Under the pieces are notes generated by a model. It saw nothing but the letters and a program-made list of their open reading frames with translations. It was not told the origin of the DNA and made no database searches. Position numbers and translations under genes: made by a program. This document shows positions 25,496 to 33,654 of a stretch of 49,938 nt of DNA, piece by piece. The DNA is from Clostridia bacterium. GTDB lineage: Bacteria; Bacillota; Clostridia; Oscillospirales; CAG-272. The first letter of the stretch is position 1. Every line of letters begins with the position of its first letter. The stretch spans positions 1 to 49,938 of the forward strand of contig JAFQFS010000103.1 in assembly GCA_017398585.1 (NCBI GenBank). The letters run 5' to 3'.

Positions 25496-25524
25496 TTGAA
25501 AAACACGCGTCTGTCGTGTATAAT
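25496..25524 (+). promoter_or_regulatory. Promoter of the radical SAM-GH5-like operon
   Basis: TTGAAA (25496-25501), 17-bp spacer, TATAAT (25519-25524). Confidence 0.78.
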
Positions 25525-25557
25525 GAAACCAGCACAACCGAACGAAAAGGAGCACCC

Positions 25558-26394
25558 ATGCCGAACAAAGCCTTTCTTGAGATCACCAACGCCTGCAACC
25601 TGTCGTGCAGCTTCTGCCACGGCACCAAACGCCCGATCCGGTACATCAGCCGTGAGGAATTCACCCGTGCGGCGACGGAACTGCGCAGTTTTGCGGATTA
25701 CCTGTATTTTCATCTGATGGGAGAACCCCTTCTGCATCCCGATCTGCCGGCATTTTTCGAAATCGCCGGCGGACTGGGGTTCAAAGTCATCCTCACGACC
25801 AACGGAACCCTGCTGAAAAAGCGCACGGACGTTCTTCTTTCCGCGCCGTCGCTCTTCAAAGTCAGCGTGTCTCTGCATTCGTATGAGGCGAACACCCTGT
25901 CCATCACGCCGGAGCAGTATCTGGACGAATGTTTCGATTTCTGCGAACGTGCGTCCGCACAGGGGATCGTTTCCGTCATGCGTCTGTGGAACATCGGCGG
26001 GGAAGATTCGCTGAACGCACAGATCCTCGACCGGATGCACGCACGGTTCCCCGAAGAATGGCGGACGATCTTCAGCGGATATAAGATCCGCCACAAACTT
26101 TTTCTGGAATGGGGCGAAAAATTTGAGTGGCCGGACCCGGAAGCGGACTACTGCGGGGATTCGCATACCTGCTTTGGACTGGTCGATCAGATCGGTGTTC
26201 TCAGCGACGGAACGGTGGTTCCGTGCTGCCTGGATGCGGACGGCGTCATTGCCCTCGGCAATCTGTTTGAAACGCCGCTTTCCGACATTCTGTCCTGCAA
26301 GCGTGCCGTCCGGATGCGGAAGGCATTCGCGAAACGCTGTATCACCGAGCCGCTGTGTCAGAGGTGCGGCTTTGCCCATATGAAAAATCCATGA
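25558..26394 (+). CDS. Radical SAM protein with SPASM-like C-terminal cysteines
   Basis: A 278-residue radical SAM enzyme. C13-x3-C17-x2-C20 (NACNLSCSFC) binds the [4Fe-4S] cluster that cleaves S-adenosylmethionine, followed by the GxPLLHP loop (MGEPLLHPDL) and TTNGTLL. The C-terminal third has further cysteines: HTCFGLVDQIG, VVPCCLDADG and LCQRCGF, the arrangement of an auxiliary-cluster (SPASM/twitch) domain. The start at 25558 has AAAGGAG; an earlier in-frame ATG at 25516 overlaps the promoter. Its substrate is unknown. It is cotranscribed with the GH5-like gene (13-bp gap). It is shorter than typical anaerobic sulfatase-maturing enzymes. Confidence 0.85.
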   Translation: MPNKAFLEITNACNLSCSFCHGTKRPIRYISREEFTRAATELRSFADYLYFHLMGEPLLHPDLPAFFEIAGGLGFKVILTTNGTLLKKRTDVLLSAPSLFKVSVSLHSYEANTLSITPEQYLDECFDFCERASAQGIVSVMRLWNIGGEDSLNAQILDRMHARFPEEWRTIFSGYKIRHKLFLEWGEKFEWPDPEADYCGDSHTCFGLVDQIGVLSDGTVVPCCLDADGVIALGNLFETPLSDILSCKRAVRMRKAFAKRCITEPLCQRCGFAHMKNP

Positions 26395-26407
26395 AAGGAA
26401 TGATATC

Positions 26408-27403
26408 ATGAAAGTCTGGACATCTGAACAAGCGAACCAATGGTACGAAAAAACCGCATGGCAGGTCGGGATGAACTATCTCCCCTCCACGGCGGTCAAC
26501 TCCACGGAAATGTGGCAGAAGGAATCCTTTGACGAGGCGACGATCCGGCGCGAACTCGCGTGGGCGGCGGACTGCGGCTACAACAGTGTGCGCGTCTTCC
26601 TGCCGTTCATCGTCTGGGAGGCTGAGGGGGACACTTTCCTTGAAACGTTCGAAACCTTCCTCCGGATTGCGGCGGAAAACGGGCTGTCCGTTCTGCCCAT
26701 CCTGTTCGACGACTGCGCGTTCGATCAGGGACACGATCCCTTCCCCGGAAAACAGCTCGATCCCGTTCCCGGTCTGCACAACGGGCGCTGGACACCCTCG
26801 CCGGGATTCCGGAACGCCGACGATCCCGCAAAGCAGTCCGCGCTCCGCGGTTACGTCCATGCCGTCGTCGGTGTGCACCGGAACGATGCCCGCATCGTCG
26901 CATGGGATCTCTTCAACGAACCCGGCAATACGAACCGCGGAAACGAATCCCTGCCGCTGCTCGTGAACTGTTTCCGCTGGGCGAGGGAATGCGGTCCGGA
27001 ACAGCCGCTGACCACCGGCGTATGGCGCACCGACCTGCACGATTCCGTGAACTGCGCGATGCTCGAACTTTCCGACGTTATCAGTTTCCATTCGTACCAG
27101 CCGATCGCAAAGACGAAGGAATTTGTTGACTCTGTCAGATCCTTCGGCAAGCCGTTGTTTGTTACGGAATGGCTCTGCCGTGAGCATGACAACGGGTTTG
27201 AGGATCACCTCCCCTACTTCGCGGAAGAGAAGATTTCCTGCTGGCACTGGGGATTTGTCGTAGGACGTACCCAGACGAACCTCTGGTGGGGCAGAAACGA
27301 CCCGAACCCGCCGGTATGGCAGCACGACGTCCTCCATCCCGACGGAACCCCGTACCGTGCGGAGGAGATGGAACTGCTGCGGAACCTGCGGGGTTTGAAC
27401 TGA
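26408..27403 (+). CDS. GH5-like clan GH-A glycoside hydrolase
   Basis: A 331-residue single TIM-barrel enzyme. The acid/base is Glu 171 in AWDLFNEPGN and the nucleophile is Glu 254 in LFVTEWLCR, the strand-4 and strand-7 glutamates of clan GH-A. Similar proteins are usually labelled cellulase-family or 1,4-beta-xylanase. Substrate cannot be assigned. There is no signal peptide or carbohydrate-binding module, so intracellular action on oligosaccharides is likely. AAGGAATG precedes the start, 13 bp after the radical SAM gene. Confidence 0.85.
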   Translation: MKVWTSEQANQWYEKTAWQVGMNYLPSTAVNSTEMWQKESFDEATIRRELAWAADCGYNSVRVFLPFIVWEAEGDTFLETFETFLRIAAENGLSVLPILFDDCAFDQGHDPFPGKQLDPVPGLHNGRWTPSPGFRNADDPAKQSALRGYVHAVVGVHRNDARIVAWDLFNEPGNTNRGNESLPLLVNCFRWARECGPEQPLTTGVWRTDLHDSVNCAMLELSDVISFHSYQPIAKTKEFVDSVRSFGKPLFVTEWLCREHDNGFEDHLPYFAEEKISCWHWGFVVGRTQTNLWWGRNDPNPPVWQHDVLHPDGTPYRAEEMELLRNLRGLN

Positions 27404-27407
27404 ACAC

Positions 27408-27439
27408 AAAAAACGACTGTCCCGCGGACAGTCGTTTTT
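27408..27439. terminator. Bidirectional terminator
   Basis: AAAAACGACTGTCC-CGC-GGACAGTCGTTTTT between the convergent GH5-like and lipoprotein genes. A- and T-runs flank both sides. Confidence 0.85.
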
Positions 27440-27451
27440 CTGTATGTTGTT

Positions 27452-28945
27452 TTATTCGCCGAGAAGGGACTCGGTAAGTTTTTCGATCATCTTGCTGAGC
27501 GGCTTTTCGTTGGACTTGACGGTGGACGCCCAGTTGGTGTTCTGGTTGACGATTGCGGTGCGGAAGAGGGAATAGGTCATGCCGTTCAGGTCGTTGTTGA
27601 ATACGCGGCCGAAGTCGAAGGAGACGGTGGATCGGATCAGGTCGTACATGAGGGAGGACTGTTCGTCCTGTGCGTACTTGACCTTGAATGCGTTTTCAAA
27701 CAGAGCCGGAGATACGGTGCGGTAGCTTTCGGACGCCATTGCTTCCATAACGGCGGAGGACATGGAGGGATTCTTTGCGTCCATCGGGATGCCGTAGAGG
27801 GTGTACGGGAAGGAGGTGATGGTCACGTAGTTTGCCTGATCTTCGTCGTACTTCGGGTAGGGAACGATGCCGTAAGTGAATTCAACGTCGCGGAGATGGT
27901 TGACCGCGAAGGTGAGTTCGTGAGAGGTGAAGAGACCGCGGCCTTCCTTGAAGACGTTGTGGGAAGGTTCGATCTGTTCCGCGCCGTTGCCGACCAGGGA
28001 GCCTTCGGCACTCGTGAACGCAACGACTTTTTCAACGACGCTGTGCGCCTTTTCGCCGCCGAATTCCGCAGAGAGGAACGGGATATCGTTTTCATCCTTT
28101 TCGGTGGTGTGGAGACCGCAGCTGAAGAAGTACGGGTCAACGTAAATGGAGTAGGTGATGTAGCCGAGACGGTCTTCGAAACCCTTGACGCCGTCGCCGT
28201 TGAGGTCAATGTAAACGCCCGCGGACATTTCGCTCATCTTGTCGAGAGTCCATGTGCCGCCCTGTACGAGGTCATAGGGATTTTCGAGGTCATGTTCGGT
28301 GAGAATGTCCTGGTTGAAGTAGACGCCGTACAGATAGTAGATCATGTACGTGGAGATGTCACCGGAGCAGAAATACAGCTTGCCGCCGCAGGTCGCTTCG
28401 TCAAGAAGGGATGCCGGCCACCACGGTTTGTCAAAGTCGAGGTATTCCTGATCGGTCAGCGGGAGACACATGCCCTTGGAAGCGAGGGACGCACCCGCCA
28501 TAGAGTAGCCCGCGGAGATATCGTATGCGCCGTCACCTGCGGTAATGCTGCTGGAAAGAGCCTGTACCCAGGTGTTTCTCTGGTCGAACGCACCGGGTTC
28601 GAGGTGATATTCGAGTTCGATGTTCAGACGTTCTTCAACAGCAAGGTTGCGCGCGAAGATGGCGTCGTTGACGACTTCACCGTTCTGTTCTTCGACGTAG
28701 AATTCCACGAGAACCGGACCGGACCAGCCGAAGGTGGTGACGGTATTTCCGCTGTAGTCAAGGGTATCCGGCAGATCGTCGGGGAGATACATGGTTTCTT
28801 CTTCCGTTTCGACGGTTTCCACGGCTTCCGCGGACGCGGTCGGATCGGTCGTGTCGGTTTCTTCCGCCGCGGGAGCGTCGCTGCATCCGGCGAATGCGGA
28901 GAGCATCATCGCGAGGAGAAGAAGGATGGAAATATGTTTTTTCAT
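27452..28945 (-). CDS. Extracellular solute-binding lipoprotein (sugar ABC type)
   Basis: A 497-residue lipoprotein. The signal peptide ends at lipobox LSAFAGC with lipid-Cys 21, followed by an acidic Thr/Glu-rich linker (22-50). The mature domain has LPDTLDYSGNTVTTFGWSG and NGEVVNDAIFARNLAVEERLNIE, the pattern of a large family-1 type solute-binding group expanded in gut Clostridia. It would capture oligosaccharides for an ABC importer. No permease or ATPase is adjacent; the nearest sugar permease is at 48817. The start at 28945 is set by AAGGAAG and a perfect promoter; an in-frame ATG at 29044 lies inside pflA. Confidence 0.87.
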   Translation of the reverse strand: MKKHISILLLLAMMLSAFAGCSDAPAAEETDTTDPTASAEAVETVETEEETMYLPDDLPDTLDYSGNTVTTFGWSGPVLVEFYVEEQNGEVVNDAIFARNLAVEERLNIELEYHLEPGAFDQRNTWVQALSSSITAGDGAYDISAGYSMAGASLASKGMCLPLTDQEYLDFDKPWWPASLLDEATCGGKLYFCSGDISTYMIYYLYGVYFNQDILTEHDLENPYDLVQGGTWTLDKMSEMSAGVYIDLNGDGVKGFEDRLGYITYSIYVDPYFFSCGLHTTEKDENDIPFLSAEFGGEKAHSVVEKVVAFTSAEGSLVGNGAEQIEPSHNVFKEGRGLFTSHELTFAVNHLRDVEFTYGIVPYPKYDEDQANYVTITSFPYTLYGIPMDAKNPSMSSAVMEAMASESYRTVSPALFENAFKVKYAQDEQSSLMYDLIRSTVSFDFGRVFNNDLNGMTYSLFRTAIVNQNTNWASTVKSNEKPLSKMIEKLTESLLGE

Positions 28946-28984
28946 AACCTGTTCTTCCTTTTTGTGTTGGAGGGATTTGAGTTC

Positions 28985-29013
28985 ATTATAACAACTGCGG
29001 AAGGATTTGTCAA
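28985..29013 (-). promoter_or_regulatory. Promoter of the solute-binding lipoprotein gene
   Basis: Minus strand TTGACA (29008-29013), 17-bp spacer, TATAAT (28985-28990): full consensus. The -35 box overlaps the stop codon of pflA. Confidence 0.85.
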
Positions 29014-29726
29014 GCGTTTCCCGCAGAGCGCAGGACCTTCTCAAGTTCCGCCATCCGTTCCTTTGACGGTTCCGGCAGATGTCCGAAGGGGAAGCGGATC
29101 CCCATTTTGTCGTACTTCACCTGACAGATTTTCCGGAACGGCAGCAGCTCGGTCCTGTCGACGCACGGATACCGTACCGCGATCGCTTTCAGTGCACGGA
29201 TGCCGTCCTCCGTATCGTTCAGTGTCGGGATGATGACCTGCCGCAGGGTCACGGGGATCTTTTTTTCGTCCAGATACGCGAGAAAGGCGAGCGGTTTTTC
29301 GATGGAACATCCGACGTGCGTCCGGTAAAGCGTGTCGTCGGTGTACTTGATGTCCAGCAGAACGCGGTCGGTCACGGAAAGAAGCGCTTCTACGTCCGGA
29401 TTCCATACGCTTCCGGAGGTGTCGAGGCAGGTGTTCAGTCCCGCCTCGTGACAGCGTTCGAAGATTTCCCGAGCAAACGCCGCCTGCAGAAGCGGTTCCC
29501 CGCCGGAGAGGGTGACGCCGCCATCCTTGCCGAAGTATTCGCGATAGCGGACAGCTTTTTTTACAAGCTCTTCCGCCGTCGTTTCGGTGCCTGCTGCGCA
29601 GTCCCACGTGTCGGGATTGTGGCAGCATCCGCAGCGGAGACTGCATCCCTGCAGAAACACAACAAAGCGAACCCCGGGACCGTCGAGTGTCCCGAGACTT
29701 TGGATCGAATGAATACGTCCGGTCAT
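29010..29726 (-). CDS. pflA: Pyruvate formate-lyase activating enzyme
   Basis: A 238-residue radical SAM enzyme that installs the glycyl radical on PflB. C28-x3-C32-x2-C35 (QGCSLRCGCC) ligates the [4Fe-4S] cluster, GGVTLSGGEPLLQ is the SAM-binding GGE motif, and DIKYTDDTLYRTHVG is typical of PFL activases. The N-terminal GRIHSIQSLGTLDGPGVRFV is also characteristic. The start at 29726 has GGAG about 8 bp upstream; a longer in-frame start lacks support. It lies 163 bp downstream of pflB on the same strand, with a palindromic repeat between them. Confidence 0.93.
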   Translation of the reverse strand: MTGRIHSIQSLGTLDGPGVRFVVFLQGCSLRCGCCHNPDTWDCAAGTETTAEELVKKAVRYREYFGKDGGVTLSGGEPLLQAAFAREIFERCHEAGLNTCLDTSGSVWNPDVEALLSVTDRVLLDIKYTDDTLYRTHVGCSIEKPLAFLAYLDEKKIPVTLRQVIIPTLNDTEDGIRALKAIAVRYPCVDRTELLPFRKICQVKYDKMGIRFPFGHLPEPSKERMAELEKVLRSAGNA

Positions 29727-29815
29727 AAAATAAATCTCCGTAAAAAAAATTTGATCGTCTTCCGCAGACAATGATTCTCCAAGTCTGCACATACTTCGAT
29801 ATCCTTTTCAGATGA

Positions 29816-29870
29816 AAGCTTTTTGAAAGGGGTTCGGGGAAAACTTTTTCTCGAAAAAGTTTTCCCCGAA
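29816..29870. repeat. Palindromic repeat family P, solo end (copy A)
   Basis: The sequence CTTTTTGAAAGGGG is followed by a 17-bp perfect stem TTCGGGGAAAACTTTTT (29833-29849) / 29854-29870. It matches the right end of the elements at 36910-37124 and 49722-49938. It lies between pflB and pflA and could attenuate pflA expression. Confidence 0.8.
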
Positions 29871-29889
29871 AAACACTATTTCTTAAACA

Positions 29890-32121
29890 TTAAACACTTT
29901 CGTGGAAGGTACGGCTGATGACTTCGCGCTGCTGTTCGCGGGAAAGTTTGCTGAAGTTAACGGCGTAACCGGAGACACGGATGGTGAGGTTCGGGTACGC
30001 TTCGGGATTTTCGTATGCTTTCATGAGAGTCTCGCGGTTCATGACGTTGACATTGATGTGATGCGCCATCTTTGCAAAATAACCGTCGAGAATGGTGACG
30101 AGATTGCCGGTGCGTTCGTCTTCCGTACGTCCGAGGGCTTCCGGGGTGATCGAGAAGGTGTTCGAGATGCCGTCGCGGCAGTCGTCGTAGCTGATCTTTG
30201 CAACCGAGTTGAGGGACGCGAGCGCGCCGTTTTCTTCGCGGTTGTGCATCGGGTTTGCGCCCGGTGCGAACGGTGCGGATGCTTCGCGGCCGTCCGGAGT
30301 TGCGCCCGTGTGCTTGCCGTACGCCACGTTCGAGGTGATCGTCAGAACGGACAGCGTGTGGATCGCGTCGCGGTAGGTCGGGGTCTTGCGGAGTTCGGTG
30401 ATCATGCGGTGCGCCATGTCCTTCGCGATGAGGTCAACGCGGTCATCGTCGTTGCCGTACTTCGGGAAGTTGCCGGTGGTGACAAAATCGGTGATGAAGC
30501 CTTCGGCGTTCTTCACCGGAGCGACGTTTGCGAACTTGATCGCGCTGAGGGAGTCTGCGACAACGGAAAGTCCCGCGATGCCGAACGCCATGAAGCGTTC
30601 CACATTGGTGTCGTGCAGTGCCATCTGGGTCTTTTCGTACGCGTACTTGTCGTGCATGTAGTGAATGACGTTCATCGTGTTGACGTAGAGGTGGCTCAGC
30701 CATTCGATGTAGATCTGGTAGCGTTCCATGACTTCGTCAAAGTCGAGCTTTTCGACGTCCATGACCGGCATCTGTGGACCGATGTGGATGCCGCTCGTGG
30801 TGTCGTAGCCGCCGTTGATCGCGATCAGCAGGAGCTTCGCGAGGTTGCAGCGCGCGCCGAAGAACTGCATCTGCTTTCCGACCTTCATTGCGGAAACGCA
30901 GCACGCGATCGCGTAGTCGTCACCGTAGATCGGACGCATGAGGTCGTCGTTTTCATACTGAATGGAATCGGTGTCGGCGGAAACCTTCGCGCAGAAACGC
31001 TTGAAGTTTTCCGGAAGTTCCTTCGACCAGAGGATGGTCAGGTTCGGTTCCGGAGAGGAACCGAGCGTGTACAGCGTGTTCAGTACACGGAAGCTGTTCC
31101 TCGTTACGAGGGTGCGTCCGTCTTCGCCCACGCCGCCGACGGCTTCGGTGATCCACATCGGGTCGCCGCCGAAGAGTTCGTTGTATTCGGGCGTACGGAG
31201 GTGACGTGCCATACGGAGCTTCATGACGAAGTCGTCCATGAGTTCCTGCGCGCCTTCTTCCGTGAGGATGCCCGCTTCGAGGTCACGTTCGATGTAAATG
31301 TCAAAGAAAGTGCTGACTCTGCCGAGGGACATTGCCGCGCCGTTCTGTTCCTTGATGGCGCCGAGGTACGCGAAATACGTCCACTGGATCGCTTCACGGG
31401 CATTGGATGCCGGTTCGCTAATGTCGCAACCGTACATTGCCGCCATTTCCTTCATATAGCCGAGGAAGGCGATCTGCTGGTAGAGTTCCTCTTCCTGACG
31501 TACCTGATCGGCAAGGAGGATGTTTGCGCCGATCTGTGCCTTGTCCTTTTTCTTTTCTGCGATCAGACGGTCCACACCGTAGAGGGCAACGCGGCGGTAG
31601 TCGCCGATGATGCGGCCGCGTCCGTAAGCGTCCGGAAGACCGGTGATGACGTGGCTGCGGCGCGCGAGACGCATTTCATCCGTGTATGCGCGGAATACAC
31701 CGTCGTTATGGGTGGTGCGGTACTGGAATTCTTCTTCGATTTTTGCGCTGAGCTTGTAGCCGTATGCTTCGCATGCCTGACGTGCCATGCGGATGCCGCC
31801 GAACGGGTTGACGCCGCGCTTGAGGGGACGGTTGGTCTGAAGACCGACGATCAGTTCGTTTTCCTTGTCCAGGTATCCGGGGGAGTAGCTGGTCAGAGAG
31901 GAAACGGTGGTGGTGTCGATGTCGAGTACACCGCCGAACTGGCGTTCGATCGTGAACAGCGCCTGGAGCTTTTTCATGAGAGCTTTGGTTCTGGGGGTAG
32001 CCTCGGCGAGGAAAGCGGCGTCCCCGGTATATTCTCTGTAGTTTTTCTGGATGAAGTCGCGCACGTTGATCTCATCCTGCCATGCGCCTCCGATAAATCC
32101 ATTCCAATTCTTATGTTCCAT
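29890..32121 (-). CDS. pflB: Formate C-acetyltransferase (pyruvate formate-lyase)
   Basis: A 743-residue glycyl-radical enzyme converting pyruvate and CoA to acetyl-CoA and formate. The adjacent catalytic cysteines are in AIACCVSAM, and the radical-bearing Gly (about 718) is in RVSGYAV near the C-terminus. Length and the full sequence of [20 protein letters not shown]-type motifs fit the PflB branch rather than diol dehydratases. The start at 32121 has AGGAGGT. Expression appears controlled by a ZTP riboswitch with an intrinsic terminator in the leader. The formate it makes feeds 10-formyl-tetrahydrofolate, giving the riboswitch metabolic sense. Confidence 0.96.
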   Translation of the reverse strand: MEHKNWNGFIGGAWQDEINVRDFIQKNYREYTGDAAFLAEATPRTKALMKKLQALFTIERQFGGVLDIDTTTVSSLTSYSPGYLDKENELIVGLQTNRPLKRGVNPFGGIRMARQACEAYGYKLSAKIEEEFQYRTTHNDGVFRAYTDEMRLARRSHVITGLPDAYGRGRIIGDYRRVALYGVDRLIAEKKKDKAQIGANILLADQVRQEEELYQQIAFLGYMKEMAAMYGCDISEPASNAREAIQWTYFAYLGAIKEQNGAAMSLGRVSTFFDIYIERDLEAGILTEEGAQELMDDFVMKLRMARHLRTPEYNELFGGDPMWITEAVGGVGEDGRTLVTRNSFRVLNTLYTLGSSPEPNLTILWSKELPENFKRFCAKVSADTDSIQYENDDLMRPIYGDDYAIACCVSAMKVGKQMQFFGARCNLAKLLLIAINGGYDTTSGIHIGPQMPVMDVEKLDFDEVMERYQIYIEWLSHLYVNTMNVIHYMHDKYAYEKTQMALHDTNVERFMAFGIAGLSVVADSLSAIKFANVAPVKNAEGFITDFVTTGNFPKYGNDDDRVDLIAKDMAHRMITELRKTPTYRDAIHTLSVLTITSNVAYGKHTGATPDGREASAPFAPGANPMHNREENGALASLNSVAKISYDDCRDGISNTFSITPEALGRTEDERTGNLVTILDGYFAKMAHHINVNVMNRETLMKAYENPEAYPNLTIRVSGYAVNFSKLSREQQREVISRTFHESV

Positions 32122-32162
32122 TGGGGTTACCTCCTGTAAGTTGGATGATATACGATAAGTAT

Positions 32163-32202
32163 AGAAAAAGGGCAAGTCAGCTTCTCGGAAACTGATTTGC
32201 CC
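32163..32202 (-). terminator. Expression-platform terminator of the pflB leader
   Basis: Minus strand GGGCAAATCAG (32192-32202) pairs with CTGACTTGCCC (32170-32180), one mismatch, followed by TTTTT (32165-32169). Its 5' arm shares GGGCA with the conserved 3' end of the ZTP aptamer, so aptamer folding and terminator formation exclude each other. Confidence 0.8.
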
Positions 32203-32275
32203 AGACGGTCGGCATAATGGCTTCTGCATTCCCTTGCGGTGCTCCGCAAAATCCGTCAGTTATGTAGAAGCTGTA
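32198..32275 (-). ncRNA. ZTP riboswitch (pfl motif) upstream of pflB
   Basis: On the minus strand stem P1 pairs GCTTCT (32266-32271) with AGAAGC. P2 is TTGCGG-AGCA-CCGCAA and is preceded by the conserved ACTGACGGA. The 3' conserved block CCGTCTGGGCA (32198-32208) follows, whose CCGTC can pair with GACGG as the pseudoknot. This order and these blocks match the known ZTP/pfl riboswitch consensus, which senses the purine intermediate AICAR phosphates (ZMP/ZTP). Ligand binding would free pflB from the overlapping terminator, giving an ON switch (inference from architecture). Confidence 0.8.
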
Positions 32276-32280
32276 ACTTT

Positions 32281-32309
32281 ATTATACACAAAATGTTGTG
32301 GTTTGTCAA
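32281..32309 (-). promoter_or_regulatory. pflB promoter
   Basis: Minus strand TTGACA (32304-32309), 17-bp spacer, TATAAT (32281-32286): full consensus, immediately before the riboswitch. Confidence 0.88.
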
Positions 32310-32386
32310 TTCCAAATCACAAGAAAATGTGGTGGAAAGAAATTGCGGTTTGTATGGAAATTCTGTGTTTTTTGACGGAAGGGGCG

Positions 32387-32656
32387 TCATGCGTCATCCG
32401 CGAAGGATTCCGTCATGAGGCGGACGGCGGATCGGAATCCGAGGAGGAAGGCACAGCGTTCGTCGAGTTCGCTCCGTTCGCGGGCACAGCGTTCGATGGT
32501 ACGGAAGAGTTTTTTCTGATGATCGGTGAGCCCGGCGAGAAGTTCACCGGTGCGGCGGTTTTTGAGCCGGTCGATGTCGCGGCATTCTTCGCGATACCAC
32601 GCGGGACGGTCAGTGGCGGAGAGGTCACAGGTGTACAGTTCTTCGATGAGTTTCAT
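32387..32656 (-). CDS. DUF6809-like small protein (module 2)
   Basis: An 89-residue paralogue of the protein at 1255-1524: same length, same xDRPxWYREExxDIDRL N-terminal third, same ERCAFLLGFRSAVRLMTESFADD C-terminus with an Asp tail. Probably all-helical and cytoplasmic; function unknown. The start at 32656 has GAGGTAT; an in-frame ATG at 32713 lies in the promoter region. Its promoter on the minus strand (32705-32733) is a perfect TTGACA-17-TATAAT and is nearly identical in sequence to that of module 1. It is divergent to three tandem XRE genes. Confidence 0.85.
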   Translation of the reverse strand: MKLIEELYTCDLSATDRPAWYREECRDIDRLKNRRTGELLAGLTDHQKKLFRTIERCARERSELDERCAFLLGFRSAVRLMTESFADDA

Positions 32657-32693
32657 GGGATACCTCGGTTTTTTCGTAACTCCGTTTGGAGTT

Positions 32694-32740
32694 ATTTTTG
32701 GTATATTATACACAACTTATATTATAATGTCAATATAAAA
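32694..32740. promoter_or_regulatory. Conserved divergent promoter/operator, module 2
   Basis: Minus strand TTGACA (32728-32733), 17-bp spacer, TATAAT (32705-32710) drives the DUF6809-like gene. The perfect inverted repeat TTATATT-GACATTAT-AATATAA overlaps the -35 box. It aligns with 1171-1218 with about 39 of 46 identities. On the plus strand a TATAAT (32723-32728) could serve the XRE genes. Confidence 0.75.
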
Positions 32741-32762
32741 AATGAAAATTTGAGGCTAAACA

Positions 32763-32996
32763 ATGAAGTATCTATATCGCCGCATACGTGATTTGCGGGA
32801 AGATCATGACATGACACAGGCACAGATTGCAAAATATCTTGGCGCGGGATTGACGCAATATGCACGATATGAACGCGGAGAACGGGCGATTCCGGTAAAT
32901 ATGCTGGCTATGCTTGCAGTTTTATATAAAACCTCGACGGACTATCTCCTCGGACTGACGAACAACCCGAAACCGCCGGAGGATTTATTGGAGTAA
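32763..32996 (+). CDS. Small XRE-family HTH regulator (module 2, first of three)
   Basis: A 77-residue single-domain HTH protein. LYRRIRDLREDHDMTQAQIA forms helices 1-2; the recognition segment GAGLTQYARYERG is closest to that of the module 1 protein (QAGRTQYIRYESG). The tail YKTSTDYLLGLTNNPKPPED is nearly invariant among the four paralogues. GAGG precedes the start. It is the promoter-proximal member and the one facing the conserved operator, so it is the best candidate to bind it (inference). Confidence 0.9.
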   Translation: MKYLYRRIRDLREDHDMTQAQIAKYLGAGLTQYARYERGERAIPVNMLAMLAVLYKTSTDYLLGLTNNPKPPEDLLE

Positions 32997-33000
32997 AAAT

Positions 33001-33234
33001 ATGGACTACTATTACCGCAGACTGCGTGACCTGCGGGAAGACCACGATCTGACACAGGTACAGGTCGCGGAATACCTTGAGATGAAACAACCGCAGTATC
33101 TTCGTTATGAAAAAGGGCAGCAGGACATTCCGACTCCTGTATTGATCCGACTTGCACGGCTATACAAAACCTCGACAGACTATCTCCTCGGGCTGACGAA
33201 CAACCCGAAGCCGCCGGAGAACTTGCCGGAATGA
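33001..33234 (+). CDS. Small XRE-family HTH regulator (module 2, second of three)
   Basis: A 77-residue paralogue, only 4 bp after the previous stop. The framework (YYRRLRDLREDHDLTQVQVA, and tail YKTSTDYLLGLTNNPKPPEN) is conserved, but the recognition segment is EMKQPQYLRYEKG, unlike its neighbours. A GGAG lies inside the end of the previous gene, so translation is probably coupled. No promoter of its own is seen. Confidence 0.9.
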   Translation: MDYYYRRLRDLREDHDLTQVQVAEYLEMKQPQYLRYEKGQQDIPTPVLIRLARLYKTSTDYLLGLTNNPKPPENLPE

Positions 33235-33251
33235 TTTAGAGGAGAGCAGGG

Positions 33252-33482
33252 ATGGAATACTACTACCGCAGACTGCGGGATTTACGGGAAGACCACGACT
33301 TATATCAGAAAGATGTAGCGGAATTCCTCGGAATTCATCCGGTGCAGTATCTCAAATATGAAAAGGGTCAGCGGGAAATTCCGGTGCACCTGCTGGTGCG
33401 TCTTGCAGAATTCTATAAAACTTCGACAGACTACCTTCTCGGACGAACGAATGATCCGAAACCGCCGGAGGACCTGCCGTAG
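33252..33482 (+). CDS. Small XRE-family HTH regulator (module 2, third of three)
   Basis: A 76-residue paralogue, 17 bp after the second. It keeps YYRRLRDLREDHDL, but the TQ that starts helix 2 is YQ, and the recognition segment is GIHPVQYLKYEKG. The tail is YKTSTDYLLGRTNDPKPPED. The ribosome site GAGGAGAG is stronger than those of the two upstream genes. Cotranscription with them is likely. A structured repeat follows. Confidence 0.9.
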   Translation: MEYYYRRLRDLREDHDLYQKDVAEFLGIHPVQYLKYEKGQREIPVHLLVRLAEFYKTSTDYLLGRTNDPKPPEDLP

Positions 33483-33532
33483 ATTACAGCCGCACGCCTT
33501 CGGCAGTGAGCTGAAGTCATTTGTACCGCGGT

Positions 33533-33592
33533 CTCCCTCAGTCACAACGAGGACGTTCCGTCCTCCGTGACAGCATTGCCTCCCGGAGGGAG
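33533..33592. repeat. Structured intergenic repeat (long-stem hairpin type)
   Basis: Outer stem CTCCCTC (33533-33539) / GAGGGAG (33586-33592) encloses GTCAC-aac-GAGGAC-gttcc-GTCCTC-c-GTGAC (33541-33571). The layout resembles hairpin repeats common in gut Oscillospiraceae genomes (recognition by eye). The tail TGACCCTGCG (33601-33610) also occurs at 24158-24167. It may serve as terminator of the XRE operon. Confidence 0.7.
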
Positions 33593-33654
33593 CCTTTATA
33601 TGACCCTGCGTATTATTTTAACAACATACACATCATCCAAAACAGGAGGTTCCC

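Noticed and set aside
25558-26394. Radical SAM protein as anaerobic sulfatase-maturing enzyme for the sulfatase at 45596
   Set aside because: Much shorter than known maturases, 20 kb away, and cotranscribed with a glycosidase instead.
29902-32139. Open frame of 745 codons antisense to pflB
   Set aside because: Same shadow effect; pflB on the other strand has all catalytic motifs.
32234-32791. Plus-strand open frame across the DUF6809-like gene
   Set aside because: Spans the pflB promoter region and is antisense to a gene with a paralogue in the same window.
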